From NCBI GenBank assembly GCA_029932445.1, contig JAOZQB010000021.1, forward strand, positions 1-21,592: 21,592 bases of DNA, written 5' to 3'. This DNA comes from Bacteroidales bacterium (GTDB taxonomy: Bacteria > Bacteroidota > Bacteroidia > Bacteroidales > JAADGE01). Shown one piece after another: positions 1-6,582 of this stretch; the first letter of the stretch is position 1; each line of letters begins with the position of its first letter. The notes under the pieces are model-generated. The model was given only the letters and a program-made list of their open reading frames with translations. It searched no databases and was not told where the DNA came from. The position numbers and the translations under genes were made by a program.

Positions 1-290
1 CAACGATGAGTCGGGCAAAGAAAAAATGCACCTTCGGTGAAAAATCACCCAAATTCGGGCATCTTGCAATAACTGCTGAATCATTATCATTTAGTTTGTT
101 ACTATTACAATTTTGATTTTTCATGAATAATTCGGGTTAATGTAATGTTTGGGTACATTGAGTTTTTCCGATTAAAGATAAGCAACAGTTTTTTGATACT
201 GTTTTGCTGCCAAATCAATCTGAAACTTAAGCTATGTGTCTGTATATCAGATATTAATTGAGAGTATTTTACGACCCCGCCGGGGTCACT
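1..290. other. Left-edge intergenic stretch, no convincing gene
   Basis: No frame here looks like a conserved protein. The minus strand has a 41-codon frame from an ATG at 124 that stays open to the window edge, but its translation resembles no family I recognise and it has no promoter-like box. A GC-rich hairpin, GACCCC/GGGGTC at 273-287, stands out against AT-rich surroundings and lies just before the terminator at 291. Weaker dyads occur at 139-159. This is probably the downstream or intergenic region of a gene outside the window. Confidence 0.4.
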
Positions 291-327
291 AAAAAGGCAT
301 GTTACAACAGAAAAACATGCCTTTTTT
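291..327 (+). terminator. Intrinsic terminator
   Basis: A 13-bp inverted repeat, AAAAAGGCATGTT pairing with AACATGCCTTTTT, has a 10-nt loop and ends in a run of T. Its A-rich left arm means it could also terminate transcription from the other side. It insulates the asparaginase gene from whatever lies to the left. Confidence 0.75.
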
Positions 328-382
328 ATTAAAATATATTTTCTTATTCAAATTTCTTCTTCCGTATTAAAAAAAGAAATAC

Positions 383-390
383 TAAATTTG
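383..390 (+). promoter_or_regulatory. Predicted -7 box (TAAATTTG) for the asparaginase gene
   Basis: Exact match to the Bacteroidota -7 consensus TAnnTTTG, 31 nt before the ATG at 421. No clear TTTG -33 box is present at the usual distance, so support is partial. Confidence 0.45.
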
Positions 391-420
391 AAAAAAATTC
401 AATCTTTTAAGAATCTCTAA

Positions 421-1455
421 ATGTCCAATCAAAAACCCTCAGTATTAATCATATACACCGGCGGCACCATAGGAATGATTGTCAATCCGGAAACCGGCTC
501 GTTTAAACCCTTTGATTTTAACAGCATTTCAAAACAAATTCCGGCCTTGCAAAGTTTCGGTTACCGCTTGGAAACGATTTCGTTTGAAAAACCGATTGAT
601 TCGGCAGCATTGAAGCCGGATACATGGGTTAAATTAGCGAAAATATTGAAAGAAAACCATTCTTATTTTGACGGTTTTGTGATACTTCACGGAACGGATA
701 CCATGGCATATACAGCATCTGCATTAAGTTTTATATTGCAAGATTTTCATAAACCCGTAATCCTGACAGGCTCACAACTTCCGGTTGAAATGCTTCGTAC
801 CGACGGTAAAGAAAATCTGATTACTGCAGTAGAAATTGCAGCAGCACAAAAAAATAATATACCCTTAGTACCGGAGGTCTGCATCTATTTCGACAATAAA
901 TTATTCCGAGGGAACCGAACGACAAAAAAAAATGCCGAATATTTTGATGCTTTTGCTTCACCGAATTATCCGCCTCTTGCTGAAGCAGGAATAAAAATAA
1001 ATTATGATACTAAATATATCAAGTATCCTGAATACAATAAAGTCCCTTCCGTTCATACAGAATTTGATACAAATATTGCTTTAATAAAATTATTCCCGGG
1101 GATAACGGAAGCATTATTAAACAGTATTTTTTCGACAGCAAATTTAAAAGCTGTTATTCTTGAATCATACGGTTCCGGAAATGCTCCGACTGATAAATGG
1201 TTTTTCAATATATTAAAAAATGCTACAGATAAAAACATCATAATTCTCAACATTTCTCAATGTGTCGGCGGAACGGTTGCGATGGGAAAATATGAAACCA
1301 GCAGACAACTTATTGATGCGGGAGTTATCAGCGGTTATGATATAACAACTGAAGCTGCCGTAACAAAATTAATGTATCTTTTGGGCTTAAAAATGAATAA
1401 TAAAGAAATAAAAAACTATTTACAAGTTTCAATTTCCGGAGAATTAACAAAATAA
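421..1455 (+). CDS. ansA: Type I (cytoplasmic) L-asparaginase
   Basis: Hydrolyses L-asparagine to aspartate and ammonia. The 344-residue length and absence of a signal peptide fit the cytoplasmic type I family. The N-terminal motif YTGGTIGM (residues 12-19) carries the nucleophilic Thr16. The second signature, HGTDTMAYTAS (90-100), supplies the Thr-Asp pair (T92, D93), and TGSQLP (116-121) with a following lysine-containing DGKENL segment completes the family pattern. The C-terminal domain (from about 215) contains the SYGSGNAP-like loop typical of type I enzymes. It is monocistronic: a terminator lies upstream and a tRNA gene downstream. The ATG at 421 gives an N terminus ending directly before the first catalytic strand, as usual. 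No obvious terminator follows. The family assignment is firm; substrate preference (asparagine versus glutamine) cannot be read from sequence. Confidence 0.93.
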   Translation: MSNQKPSVLIIYTGGTIGMIVNPETGSFKPFDFNSISKQIPALQSFGYRLETISFEKPIDSAALKPDTWVKLAKILKENHSYFDGFVILHGTDTMAYTASALSFILQDFHKPVILTGSQLPVEMLRTDGKENLITAVEIAAAQKNNIPLVPEVCIYFDNKLFRGNRTTKKNAEYFDAFASPNYPPLAEAGIKINYDTKYIKYPEYNKVPSVHTEFDTNIALIKLFPGITEALLNSIFSTANLKAVILESYGSGNAPTDKWFFNILKNATDKNIIILNISQCVGGTVAMGKYETSRQLIDAGVISGYDITTEAAVTKLMYLLGLKMNNKEIKNYLQVSISGELTK

Positions 1456-1537
1456 AGCTATGATATTTACGTTTCAATATTAATTAAATTCGATATAATA
1501 TTTACATAAAAAAATCAATTCATATTAAATATTTTTT

Positions 1538-1565
1538 TTTGGTTTAAAAAAATTATTTAATTTCG
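1538..1565 (+). promoter_or_regulatory. Possible promoter of tRNA-Ser
   Basis: TTTG at 1538-1541 and TAATTTCG at 1558-1565 (one mismatch to TAnnTTTG), with 16 nt between them, lie about 34 nt before the mature tRNA. The spacing is slightly short and the -7 box imperfect. Confidence 0.4.
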
Positions 1566-1598
1566 GCAATTGAAAATCCGTTTCCGGCTAACTTCCTT

Positions 1599-1687
1599 GG
1601 AGAGGTGTCCGAGCGGCTTAAGGAGCACGCTTGGAAAGCGTGTATACATATTAACGTGTATCGAGGGTTCGAATCCCTCTCTCTCCG
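1599..1687 (+). tRNA. tRNA-Ser (anticodon GGA)
   Basis: An 89-nt class II tRNA that reads UCC/UCU serine codons. The acceptor stem GGAGAGG (1599-1605) pairs with TCTCTCC (1680-1686), including one G-T wobble, with discriminator G1687. The anticodon stem CACGC/GCGTG (1626-1630/1638-1642) encloses the loop TTGGAAA with anticodon GGA at 1633-1635. A long variable arm (about 1643-1661, ATACA/TGTAT) identifies a serine/leucine-type tRNA. The T arm GAGGG-TTCGAAT-CCCTC lies at 1663-1679. CCA is not encoded, so it must be added after transcription. Confidence 0.97.
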
Positions 1688-1735
1688 CTTGCAAACGGGA
1701 TATTAATTAATAATTTAAAAATAAATTTTAAAGAC

Positions 1736-2536
1736 ATGAAAAAGTTATTTGCATTAGCAGCAATTTTGGGAATGTTTATGTTTGGTGTTCATCAGCAAAC
1801 TTATGCGCAAAAAGCAGAAGGTGATTCTACTGCCACCGTTCAAACGGATGATGCAACCGTAACGGATGATACGGCTGTTGCAACCGAAGAAGGACAAAAC
1901 GAAGGAGAATTACACAAAAAGATTAAAGAAAAATTCATTGAAGGCGGTCCGTTTTTTATGAGTTTCGTATTAATTGCCCTTATTCTCGGTTTGGCACTTT
2001 CAATTGAAAGAATCATTTACTTGAATTTAGCAACAACAAATACGGAAAAGCTCCTGACCAATGTTGAAAATGCCCTTGAAACAGGCGGTGTTGAAGCAGC
2101 TCAAGAAGTGTGCAGAAATACCAGAGGTCCTGTTGCCAGCATTTTCTATCAAGGTTTAAGCCGAGCCGATCAAGGTATTGATGTGGTTGAAAAATCTGTT
2201 GAATCATACGGAAGTGTTCAAATGGGATTACTGGAAAGAGGTTTAACATGGATTTCCTTATTTATCGCAATTGCTCCGATGTTAGGTTTCATGGGTACGG
2301 TAATCGGTATGATTGACGCATTTGATAAAATTCAAGTTGCCGGTGACGTAAACGCAGGATTGGTTGCAGGAGGTATTAAAGTCGCTTTGATTACAACCGT
2401 TTCAGGTTTGATTGTTGCAATGATTCTCCAAATTTTCTACAACTACATAGCTTCAAAAATTGATGCTTTAGTAAGTAGTATGGAAGATGCATCTATTTCA
2501 CTCGTTGATATATTAGTGAAATATCAAAATAAATAA
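1736..2536 (+). CDS. exbB: MotA/TolQ/ExbB-family proton channel protein
   Basis: Inner-membrane subunit of an ExbB-ExbD (or TolQ-TolR) proton channel that uses the proton motive force to drive TonB-type transport or envelope work. It has 266 residues: an N-terminal signal-like hydrophobic segment (1-24, ending TYAQ), an acidic Thr/Asp-rich periplasmic linker (28-58), TM1 at about 73-93, a cytoplasmic loop (95-165), then TM2 (about 172-196, with PMLGFMGTVIGM) and TM3 (about 212-240). Thr188 and Thr220/221 match the polar residues that line the channel in the family. It is the first gene of a four-gene cluster; the next ORF begins 31 nt downstream. The extended N-terminal leader is common in Bacteroidota homologues. 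ExbB versus TolQ cannot be decided from sequence alone; no tolA, tolB or pal is adjacent. Confidence 0.9.
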   Translation: MKKLFALAAILGMFMFGVHQQTYAQKAEGDSTATVQTDDATVTDDTAVATEEGQNEGELHKKIKEKFIEGGPFFMSFVLIALILGLALSIERIIYLNLATTNTEKLLTNVENALETGGVEAAQEVCRNTRGPVASIFYQGLSRADQGIDVVEKSVESYGSVQMGLLERGLTWISLFIAIAPMLGFMGTVIGMIDAFDKIQVAGDVNAGLVAGGIKVALITTVSGLIVAMILQIFYNYIASKIDALVSSMEDASISLVDILVKYQNK

Positions 2537-2567
2537 AATTTATCTTTAATTTCTAAATTACGCAGCT

Positions 2568-3014
2568 ATGACTGATAATATAGCCAAAATTACGAAGATA
2601 TTACTTTGGGTTTTAATTGCTTTATCCTTGTTCTATGCAATCATGTTATTCGTTAACACAACGGAACAAGATACAAAATGGATTGTAAACTCATTGACAT
2701 ATACTGAAATATTATTATATATTGCTGTCGGTGCGGTTGTTATATTCTCATTGTTTAACTTTGTTTTAAACTTGATGTCTCGACCGAAAAAAGCTTTACT
2801 TTCTTTAATCCCGATAGTTATTTTAGGAGTTGTCTTTTTATTTGCATACTCAAGTGCTTCAAATGAAGTACTTAATATGCCGACATACGAAGGAACCGAC
2901 AATGTTCCCGGAATTTTAAAATGGTCCGGAGCAGGTTTAATAACTGCCTATGTATTTTTCGGTCTTGCAGTTCTTTCTATTTTATATGCGGAGATTGCAA
3001 AACTTTTTAAATAA
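2568..3014 (+). CDS. Four-TM membrane protein within the ExbB/ExbD cluster, function unknown
   Basis: I do not recognise a named family. The 148-residue protein is almost entirely hydrophobic, with four predicted TM segments at about 10-30, 44-68, 75-93 and 121-145. A short polar, probably periplasmic or cytoplasmic, stretch (SSASNEVLNMPTYEGTDN, about 95-113) lies between TM3 and TM4. It sits between exbB (31 nt upstream) and the first exbD (69 nt downstream) on the same strand, so co-expression with the proton channel is likely. An accessory or assembly role for the ExbB-ExbD complex is inference from this position only. The hydrophobic N terminus looks like a TM anchor rather than a cleaved signal. 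Confidence 0.75.
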   Translation: MTDNIAKITKILLWVLIALSLFYAIMLFVNTTEQDTKWIVNSLTYTEILLYIAVGAVVIFSLFNFVLNLMSRPKKALLSLIPIVILGVVFLFAYSSASNEVLNMPTYEGTDNVPGILKWSGAGLITAYVFFGLAVLSILYAEIAKLFK

Positions 3015-3029
3015 TTAATAATTGAGCGG

Positions 3030-3058
3030 TATGCAAGGAATTAATTTTTTCTTGCATA
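3030..3058 (+). promoter_or_regulatory. Intra-operon hairpin between membrane gene and exbD
   Basis: TATGCAAG (3030-3037) and CTTGCATA (3051-3058) form an 8-bp stem with a 13-nt AT-rich loop in the 69-nt gap. It has no T-tract, so it is not a typical terminator. It might be an RNA processing or stability element that sets the channel:ExbD ratio (inference). Confidence 0.35.
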
Positions 3059-3083
3059 TCGGTCTGATTTAAAATTTATACCA

Positions 3084-3677
3084 ATGGCAAAAAGACCCTT
3101 ACCAGAGATAAATGCAGGTTCAATGGCCGACATTGCTTTCTTATTACTTATTTTCTTTTTGGTTACGACAACCATGAGTACCAACACCGGTATGCAACGT
3201 AAATTACCGCCGATGCCGGAAAAAAAAGAGAAAACAGAAACACCTATGCACGACAGAAATGTAATGGTCGTTCTGATTAATAAAGATAATAATATTGCTA
3301 TTAAAGGAAAACCCATTCAATTAAAAGATATTTACAAAAAAACCAAATTGTTCTTTTCCAATCCGAATAATGACGAAAATTTACCTGAAAAAAAAATGAA
3401 AGAGATCCCGTTTTTCGGTAATTATCCCGTTTCAAAAGGTGTTATATCATTACAAACTGACAGAAACACGAACTATGATAAGTACTTACAAGTTAATAAT
3501 GAACTGGTTCGTGCAGTTAATGATTTAAGGGATGAAAAAGCGATGGAAAAATTCGGAATATCTTTTGACGAATTAGGTAAAACGGATAAAGAAAAGCAAA
3601 AAGCAGTAGCAAAAGTTTATCCTTTGAACATTTCCGAAGCAGAACCGAGAAGAATTGCGGCAGGAGCCGGAAAATAA
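3084..3677 (+). CDS. exbD: ExbD/TolR-family protein (first paralogue)
   Basis: Single-pass inner-membrane partner of ExbB that couples proton flow to periplasmic work. The N-terminal segment SMADIAFLLLIFFLVTTTM (13-31) is the family TM helix, and Asp16 corresponds to the essential protonatable aspartate of ExbD. The rest is periplasmic. At 197 residues it is longer than the classic ExbD of about 140, with an inserted charged region (about 85-115 and 150-175) usual in Bacteroidota paralogues. It follows the small membrane gene by 69 nt and precedes a second ExbD by 28 nt. Two non-identical ExbD subunits in one operon may form a mixed oligomer, or serve different partners (inference). Confidence 0.9.
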   Translation: MAKRPLPEINAGSMADIAFLLLIFFLVTTTMSTNTGMQRKLPPMPEKKEKTETPMHDRNVMVVLINKDNNIAIKGKPIQLKDIYKKTKLFFSNPNNDENLPEKKMKEIPFFGNYPVSKGVISLQTDRNTNYDKYLQVNNELVRAVNDLRDEKAMEKFGISFDELGKTDKEKQKAVAKVYPLNISEAEPRRIAAGAGK

Positions 3678-3705
3678 TTTTTTTGAATTTTAAAATCTAA
3701 AATAA

Positions 3706-4185
3706 ATGGCAAAATTTGCAAGAAAAGGAAAAGGCGGAACACCCGCAATTTCTACGGCATCTCTACCTGATATTGTTTTTATGTTACTGTTCTTTTTCAT
3801 GACGGTTACAACCATGAAAGAAACTGACTTGAAAGTTACAATTCATAAAGCCCATGCTACCGAAGTAAAAAAGATTGAGAACAAAGCTTTGGTAAAATAC
3901 ATCAATATCGGTGTTCCTATTAAGACATATCAATCAAAATTCGGAAAAGAACCGATTATTCAACTGAATGATGCATTTGCTTCCGTTGGTGATATCGGTC
4001 CCTGGGTCGATGCCGTAAGGGGTGATATGGATGCCGAAAACAGAAGTAAAATGACCACGGCTTTAAAAATTGACAAAAATGCCAGAATGGGTATTGTTAC
4101 TGATGTAAAACAAGAACTCAGAAGAGCAAAAGCATTAAAAATTACTTATATTGCCGATAAAACAACAAAAGAAGATTTCAATTAA
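3706..4185 (+). CDS. exbD: ExbD/TolR-family protein (second paralogue)
   Basis: Second ExbD-like subunit, 159 residues. A basic, Gly-rich cytoplasmic tail (KFARKGKGGTPA, 3-14) precedes the TM helix (about 20-38), in which Asp22 (SLPDIVFMLLFFFMTVTTM, 19-37) is the conserved proton-carrying aspartate. The periplasmic domain ends with a VTDVKQELRRAKALKITYI segment (124-142), typical of the ExbD C-terminal strand-helix-strand. It is the last gene of the cluster; the terminator at 4210-4240 follows directly. No tonB gene is next to it. The sequence differs strongly from the first paralogue outside the TM helix, so this is not a recent duplication. Confidence 0.9.
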   Translation: MAKFARKGKGGTPAISTASLPDIVFMLLFFFMTVTTMKETDLKVTIHKAHATEVKKIENKALVKYINIGVPIKTYQSKFGKEPIIQLNDAFASVGDIGPWVDAVRGDMDAENRSKMTTALKIDKNARMGIVTDVKQELRRAKALKITYIADKTTKEDFN

Positions 4186-4209
4186 TATTACAAATAACTT
4201 TTCAATATA

Positions 4210-4247
4210 AAACGACCTTATTTTACTGATAAGGTCGTTTCTTTTTA
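4210..4247 (+). terminator. Terminator of the exbB-exbD operon
   Basis: Perfect 12-bp stem AAACGACCTTAT/ATAAGGTCGTTT (4210-4221 and 4229-4240) with a 7-nt loop, followed by CTTTTT, 25 nt after the last stop codon. Confidence 0.85.
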
Positions 4248-4252
4248 AAATT

Positions 4253-4280
4253 AAAACCGACAGATTGTTCTGTCGGTTTT
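4253..4280 (-). terminator. Terminator of the pspA-like gene
   Basis: Perfect 12-bp stem AAAACCGACAGA/TCTGTCGGTTTT (4253-4264 and 4269-4280) with a TTGT loop. It lies 35 nt beyond the minus-strand stop at 4315 and is T-rich on the minus strand. With the hairpin at 4210 it forms back-to-back terminators between convergent genes. Confidence 0.8.
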
Positions 4281-4314
4281 ATTAATAAATTCTGTTCAAT
4301 GTAAGAGAAACTCT

Positions 4315-5034
4315 TTATTCATCAATGGCTTTATCGGCACCGGAAAGTTTCGCTTTTAAAGCTGCCAGAGCTTCGGATCCGCCGCCTGAACTTTCTTCCA
4401 AAACACTGTCAATTTCCTCGTCAATACTTTGATTTTCAAAAGCAATATCAGCATAGGATTCTGCCAAAGCTTCGTCTTGTTCCACTTTATCTTTCATCCG
4501 TTCCAGCATTGCAACCGTTCCGTCGGCATCAATATTTGCCAATTGTTTATTAATCGTTTTTGTAGCTTGACTTACTTTTGCTCGTGCTCTGAGGGTTTTT
4601 GCTTCATTTTCCCATTTTGAAATATTAGCTCTTAATCGGTCAATTGTATGATCTAATTTAGCCACTTGGGCATCATAGGTTTTTTGTGTTTTAAGTGCTG
4701 TCTGTAAATTTTGTCCGGCTTGTTCCTTTTCATCCAAGGCAGAAGTTGCCAAACGATCGGCATCGGCAGGATCAACAGCACCGCTTTCGGCTCGTTTTAT
4801 TAATGCAATCGCTTTATTTTCATATTCTGTCATTTTATTACGATATTTATTTGCATCATTTTTGGAACGAATTGCCAATGCTTTAACTTCTGCCAAAGCT
4901 TGAATACTTTCATCCAATTTTCCTTTCATATCACGAATCCCTTGTTCGGTCATTTTTACCGGATCTTCAAGTTTGTTAACTGCTGCATTTGCCTCTGCCT
5001 GCCCGATTTTAAATAGTCTTCTGAAAAATCCCAT
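4315..5034 (-). CDS. pspA: PspA/IM30 (Vipp1)-family membrane-stress protein
   Basis: Peripheral inner-membrane protein of the ESCRT-III-like PspA/IM30 family, which assembles on and stabilises damaged membranes and maintains the proton gradient. It has 239 residues. An amphipathic N-terminal helix (MGFFRRLFKIGQAEAN, 1-16) is followed by the family's EDPVKMTEQGIRDM segment (22-35) and then a long, charged, Ala/Lys-rich coiled coil to about residue 195. The tail is acidic with a short SSGGGSE linker and an ALKAKLSGA helix. No pspB, pspC or pspF is adjacent, so regulation differs from the E. coli phage-shock operon. Its own promoter at 5070-5100 and terminator at 4253 make it a monocistronic unit. 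Start chosen at the canonical N terminus of the family. Confidence 0.88.
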   Translation of the reverse strand: MGFFRRLFKIGQAEANAAVNKLEDPVKMTEQGIRDMKGKLDESIQALAEVKALAIRSKNDANKYRNKMTEYENKAIALIKRAESGAVDPADADRLATSALDEKEQAGQNLQTALKTQKTYDAQVAKLDHTIDRLRANISKWENEAKTLRARAKVSQATKTINKQLANIDADGTVAMLERMKDKVEQDEALAESYADIAFENQSIDEEIDSVLEESSGGGSEALAALKAKLSGADKAIDE

Positions 5035-5069
5035 TTTAATTAAATTTTAAGTTTATAAATAATTTTCAA

Positions 5070-5100
5070 CAAATATAACAATAAAAAATAAAATGCCAAA
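5070..5100 (-). promoter_or_regulatory. Promoter of the pspA-like gene
   Basis: On the minus strand TTTG (5100-5097) and TATATTTG (5077-5070, exact TAnnTTTG) are separated by 19 nt, and the ATG is at 5034, giving a leader of about 30 nt. The -33 box lies inside the terminator stem of the gene upstream. Confidence 0.65.
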
Positions 5101-5113
5101 ATAATTGGCATTT
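5091..5113 (-). terminator. Terminator of the thioesterase gene
   Basis: Stem AAATGCCAA/TTGGCATTT (5091-5099 and 5105-5113) with a 5-nt loop, followed on the minus strand by a T-rich tail (about 5090-5080). It ends the transcript of the gene at 5169-5612. Confidence 0.7.
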
Positions 5114-5168
5114 GTTTGAATAAAAGAAACTGTTAAATTTTCTAATCCTTTACAATCTTAAGTTAATT

Positions 5169-5612
5169 TTAAGTACATTCGTCTTCTTTTCGTTTTATAG
5201 CAAAAACACCGCGCCCGAATGCAATAATTTTATCTTCTTCGTTGGGATGATATATTTTCATTTCAGTAACAACGGAACGACGCCTTTTACTCAGGACGTG
5301 ACCTTCTGCAATAATTTCTTTTGCTTTTCCGGGGCGAATGTAATCAATTCGCATATCGATGGTTGCAACATCATCTTCTTGCGATGTCATATAAGTCATT
5401 GCCGCAACACCGCCGGCTAAATCAACAGCTGTTGCCGTATATCCGCCGTGTAATCGTTTTGAACGAGGGTCACCGATAAATTCTTCACGATAGGGAAATA
5501 ACAATTTCACAAAACCTTCTTCAATTTCCAAAACTTTAACACCGATAAATTTTGCCATCGGAATTTTTTGTTCGACAACTTCAATAAATATTTTTTTAAC
5601 AAATTCTTCCAT
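5169..5612 (-). CDS. PaaI-family hotdog-fold acyl-CoA thioesterase
   Basis: Predicted cytoplasmic thioesterase hydrolysing an acyl-CoA or related thioester. The 147-residue length matches a single hotdog domain. The active-site region HGGYTATAVDLAGGVA (55-70) has the family pattern HGG...D..GG, with Asp64 as the likely catalytic acid and His55-Gly56 at the helix start. The strand IDMRIDYIRPGK (85-96) and the RRRSVVTEMKIYH segment (110-122) are the usual central strands. It lies 64 nt downstream of menG on the same strand, with its own possible -7 box at 5660. Placement next to menG raises the possibility of a DHNA-CoA thioesterase role in menaquinone synthesis, but no residue proves this; PaaI-like phenylacetyl-CoA or housekeeping activity is equally possible. 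Confidence 0.82.
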   Translation of the reverse strand: MEEFVKKIFIEVVEQKIPMAKFIGVKVLEIEEGFVKLLFPYREEFIGDPRSKRLHGGYTATAVDLAGGVAAMTYMTSQEDDVATIDMRIDYIRPGKAKEIIAEGHVLSKRRRSVVTEMKIYHPNEEDKIIAFGRGVFAIKRKEDECT

Positions 5613-5659
5613 TTTTTTAAACCGTTAAAATTAAAGTATGTTTCAGGAAATGTGTGTCG

Positions 5660-5667
5660 CAAAGATA
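5660..5667 (-). promoter_or_regulatory. Predicted -7 box (TATCTTTG) for the thioesterase gene
   Basis: Exact TAnnTTTG match on the minus strand, 48 nt before the ATG at 5612, in the gap between menG and the thioesterase. A -33 TTTG is not found at normal spacing, which would lie inside the menG 3' end. Confidence 0.4.
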
Positions 5668-5676
5668 ATCAAATAA

Positions 5677-6414
5677 TTACTTCTCGGCGAAATATACGCT
5701 TGAAATCCCGAAGGAAAATTTTTTATATTGTGCAGATTTAAAACCGGCATTTTTAAGGAATTGAGTAAATTTTTCTCCGTAAGGAAATGCATTAACCGAT
5801 TCGGGAAGATAGATATAAGCTGATTTATCCTTAGAAAATAATTTTCCGAAAAAGGGAAGAATATACTTTGAATAAAATCCGTAAAATTGTTTAATCGGAA
5901 ACTTATCGGGTTGTGAAAATTCTAAAACAATAAGTTTCCCCGAAGGTTTTAAAACTCGAAAGAGCTCTGCCAATCCTTTTTGCAGATTTTCAAAATTACG
6001 TACACCGAAAGCAACAGTTACGGCATCAAAATAATTGTCTTCAAAATCTAAATTTTCAGAATCACCTTTCCGGAATTCAATATATTCAGTCAAATTTCGT
6101 TTTTTAATTTTCTCCTCTCCTACTTTTAACATGCCTTCGGAGATATCAATTCCGATAATTTTTTTCGGTTTTAATCGTTTATAAATTTCAAAAGCAAAAT
6201 CTCCGGTTCCGGTCGCAACATCCAAAATTAATTGAGGTTTTTCGGATTTTAATAATCGAATGGATTTTCTGCGCCAAATTTTATCAATATTCATCGACAA
6301 AAAATGATTAAGGAAATCGTATTTAGGAGCAATATTATCGAACATTTCTGCAACCTGCTCTTTTTTTCCGCTTCCGGAATTCTTATAAGGAAGTATTTTT
6401 TCTGCTTTATTCAA
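5677..6414 (-). CDS. menG: Demethylmenaquinone methyltransferase (MenG/UbiE family)
   Basis: SAM-dependent C-methyltransferase that converts demethylmenaquinone to menaquinone, the last step of menaquinone synthesis. It has 245 residues, typical for the family. The N-terminal region GKKEQVAEMFDNIAPKYDFL (16-35) is the family's substrate-domain start. Motif I, LDVATGTGD (64-72), binds SAM. The first UbiE/COQ5 signature surrounds DAVTVAFGVRNFEN (130-143), and the second is LPESVNAFPYGEKF (203-216). MenG rather than UbiE is inferred because Bacteroidota use menaquinone. A strong -7 box lies at 6536-6543, leaving a roughly 120-nt leader that contains a 22-codon ORF (6433-6501). The thioesterase gene follows after 64 nt. 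Confidence 0.93.
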   Translation of the reverse strand: MNKAEKILPYKNSGSGKKEQVAEMFDNIAPKYDFLNHFLSMNIDKIWRRKSIRLLKSEKPQLILDVATGTGDFAFEIYKRLKPKKIIGIDISEGMLKVGEEKIKKRNLTEYIEFRKGDSENLDFEDNYFDAVTVAFGVRNFENLQKGLAELFRVLKPSGKLIVLEFSQPDKFPIKQFYGFYSKYILPFFGKLFSKDKSAYIYLPESVNAFPYGEKFTQFLKNAGFKSAQYKKFSFGISSVYFAEK

Positions 6415-6432
6415 AATCTGTAATTTGAGTAA

Positions 6433-6501
6433 TTATTTTGCAATCCGAAATCCGAAATAATCGGTTGCCAAACCTAAAAAAAAGCTTATTCCGATATACA
6501 T
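6433..6501 (-). CDS. Possible 22-codon hydrophobic leader ORF upstream of menG
   Basis: An ATG at 6501 opens a 22-residue frame, MYIGISFFLGLATDYFGFRI followed by Ala-Lys, stopping 18 nt before the menG ATG. Its first half is hydrophobic enough for a short TM helix. It lies downstream of a consensus -7 box (6536-6543) and so in the menG leader. In the same frame the sequence is open back to about 6574, without an earlier ATG. It could be a leader peptide, a small membrane protein, the decayed end of an older gene, or chance; I have no family match. Confidence 0.25.
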   Translation of the reverse strand: MYIGISFFLGLATDYFGFRIAK

Positions 6502-6535
6502 TAAAGACAATATTTCATCTTTGAATTTGCGGCGA

Positions 6536-6543
6536 CAAAGATA
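6536..6543 (-). promoter_or_regulatory. Predicted -7 box (TATCTTTG) for menG
   Basis: Exact match to TAnnTTTG on the minus strand in the gap between the HAD gene and menG, 122 nt before the menG ATG. No convincing -33 TTTG at 17-19 nt upstream. Confidence 0.45.
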
Positions 6544-6582
6544 AAAAATTAATGATTGTATAAAATTTCTTCTTTAAAATCC

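Noticed and set aside
1..124. Minus-strand frame of 41 codons open to the left edge, ATG at 124
   Set aside because: No recognisable protein similarity, no promoter box and atypical composition; more likely chance or repeat sequence, although a truncated gene start cannot be excluded.
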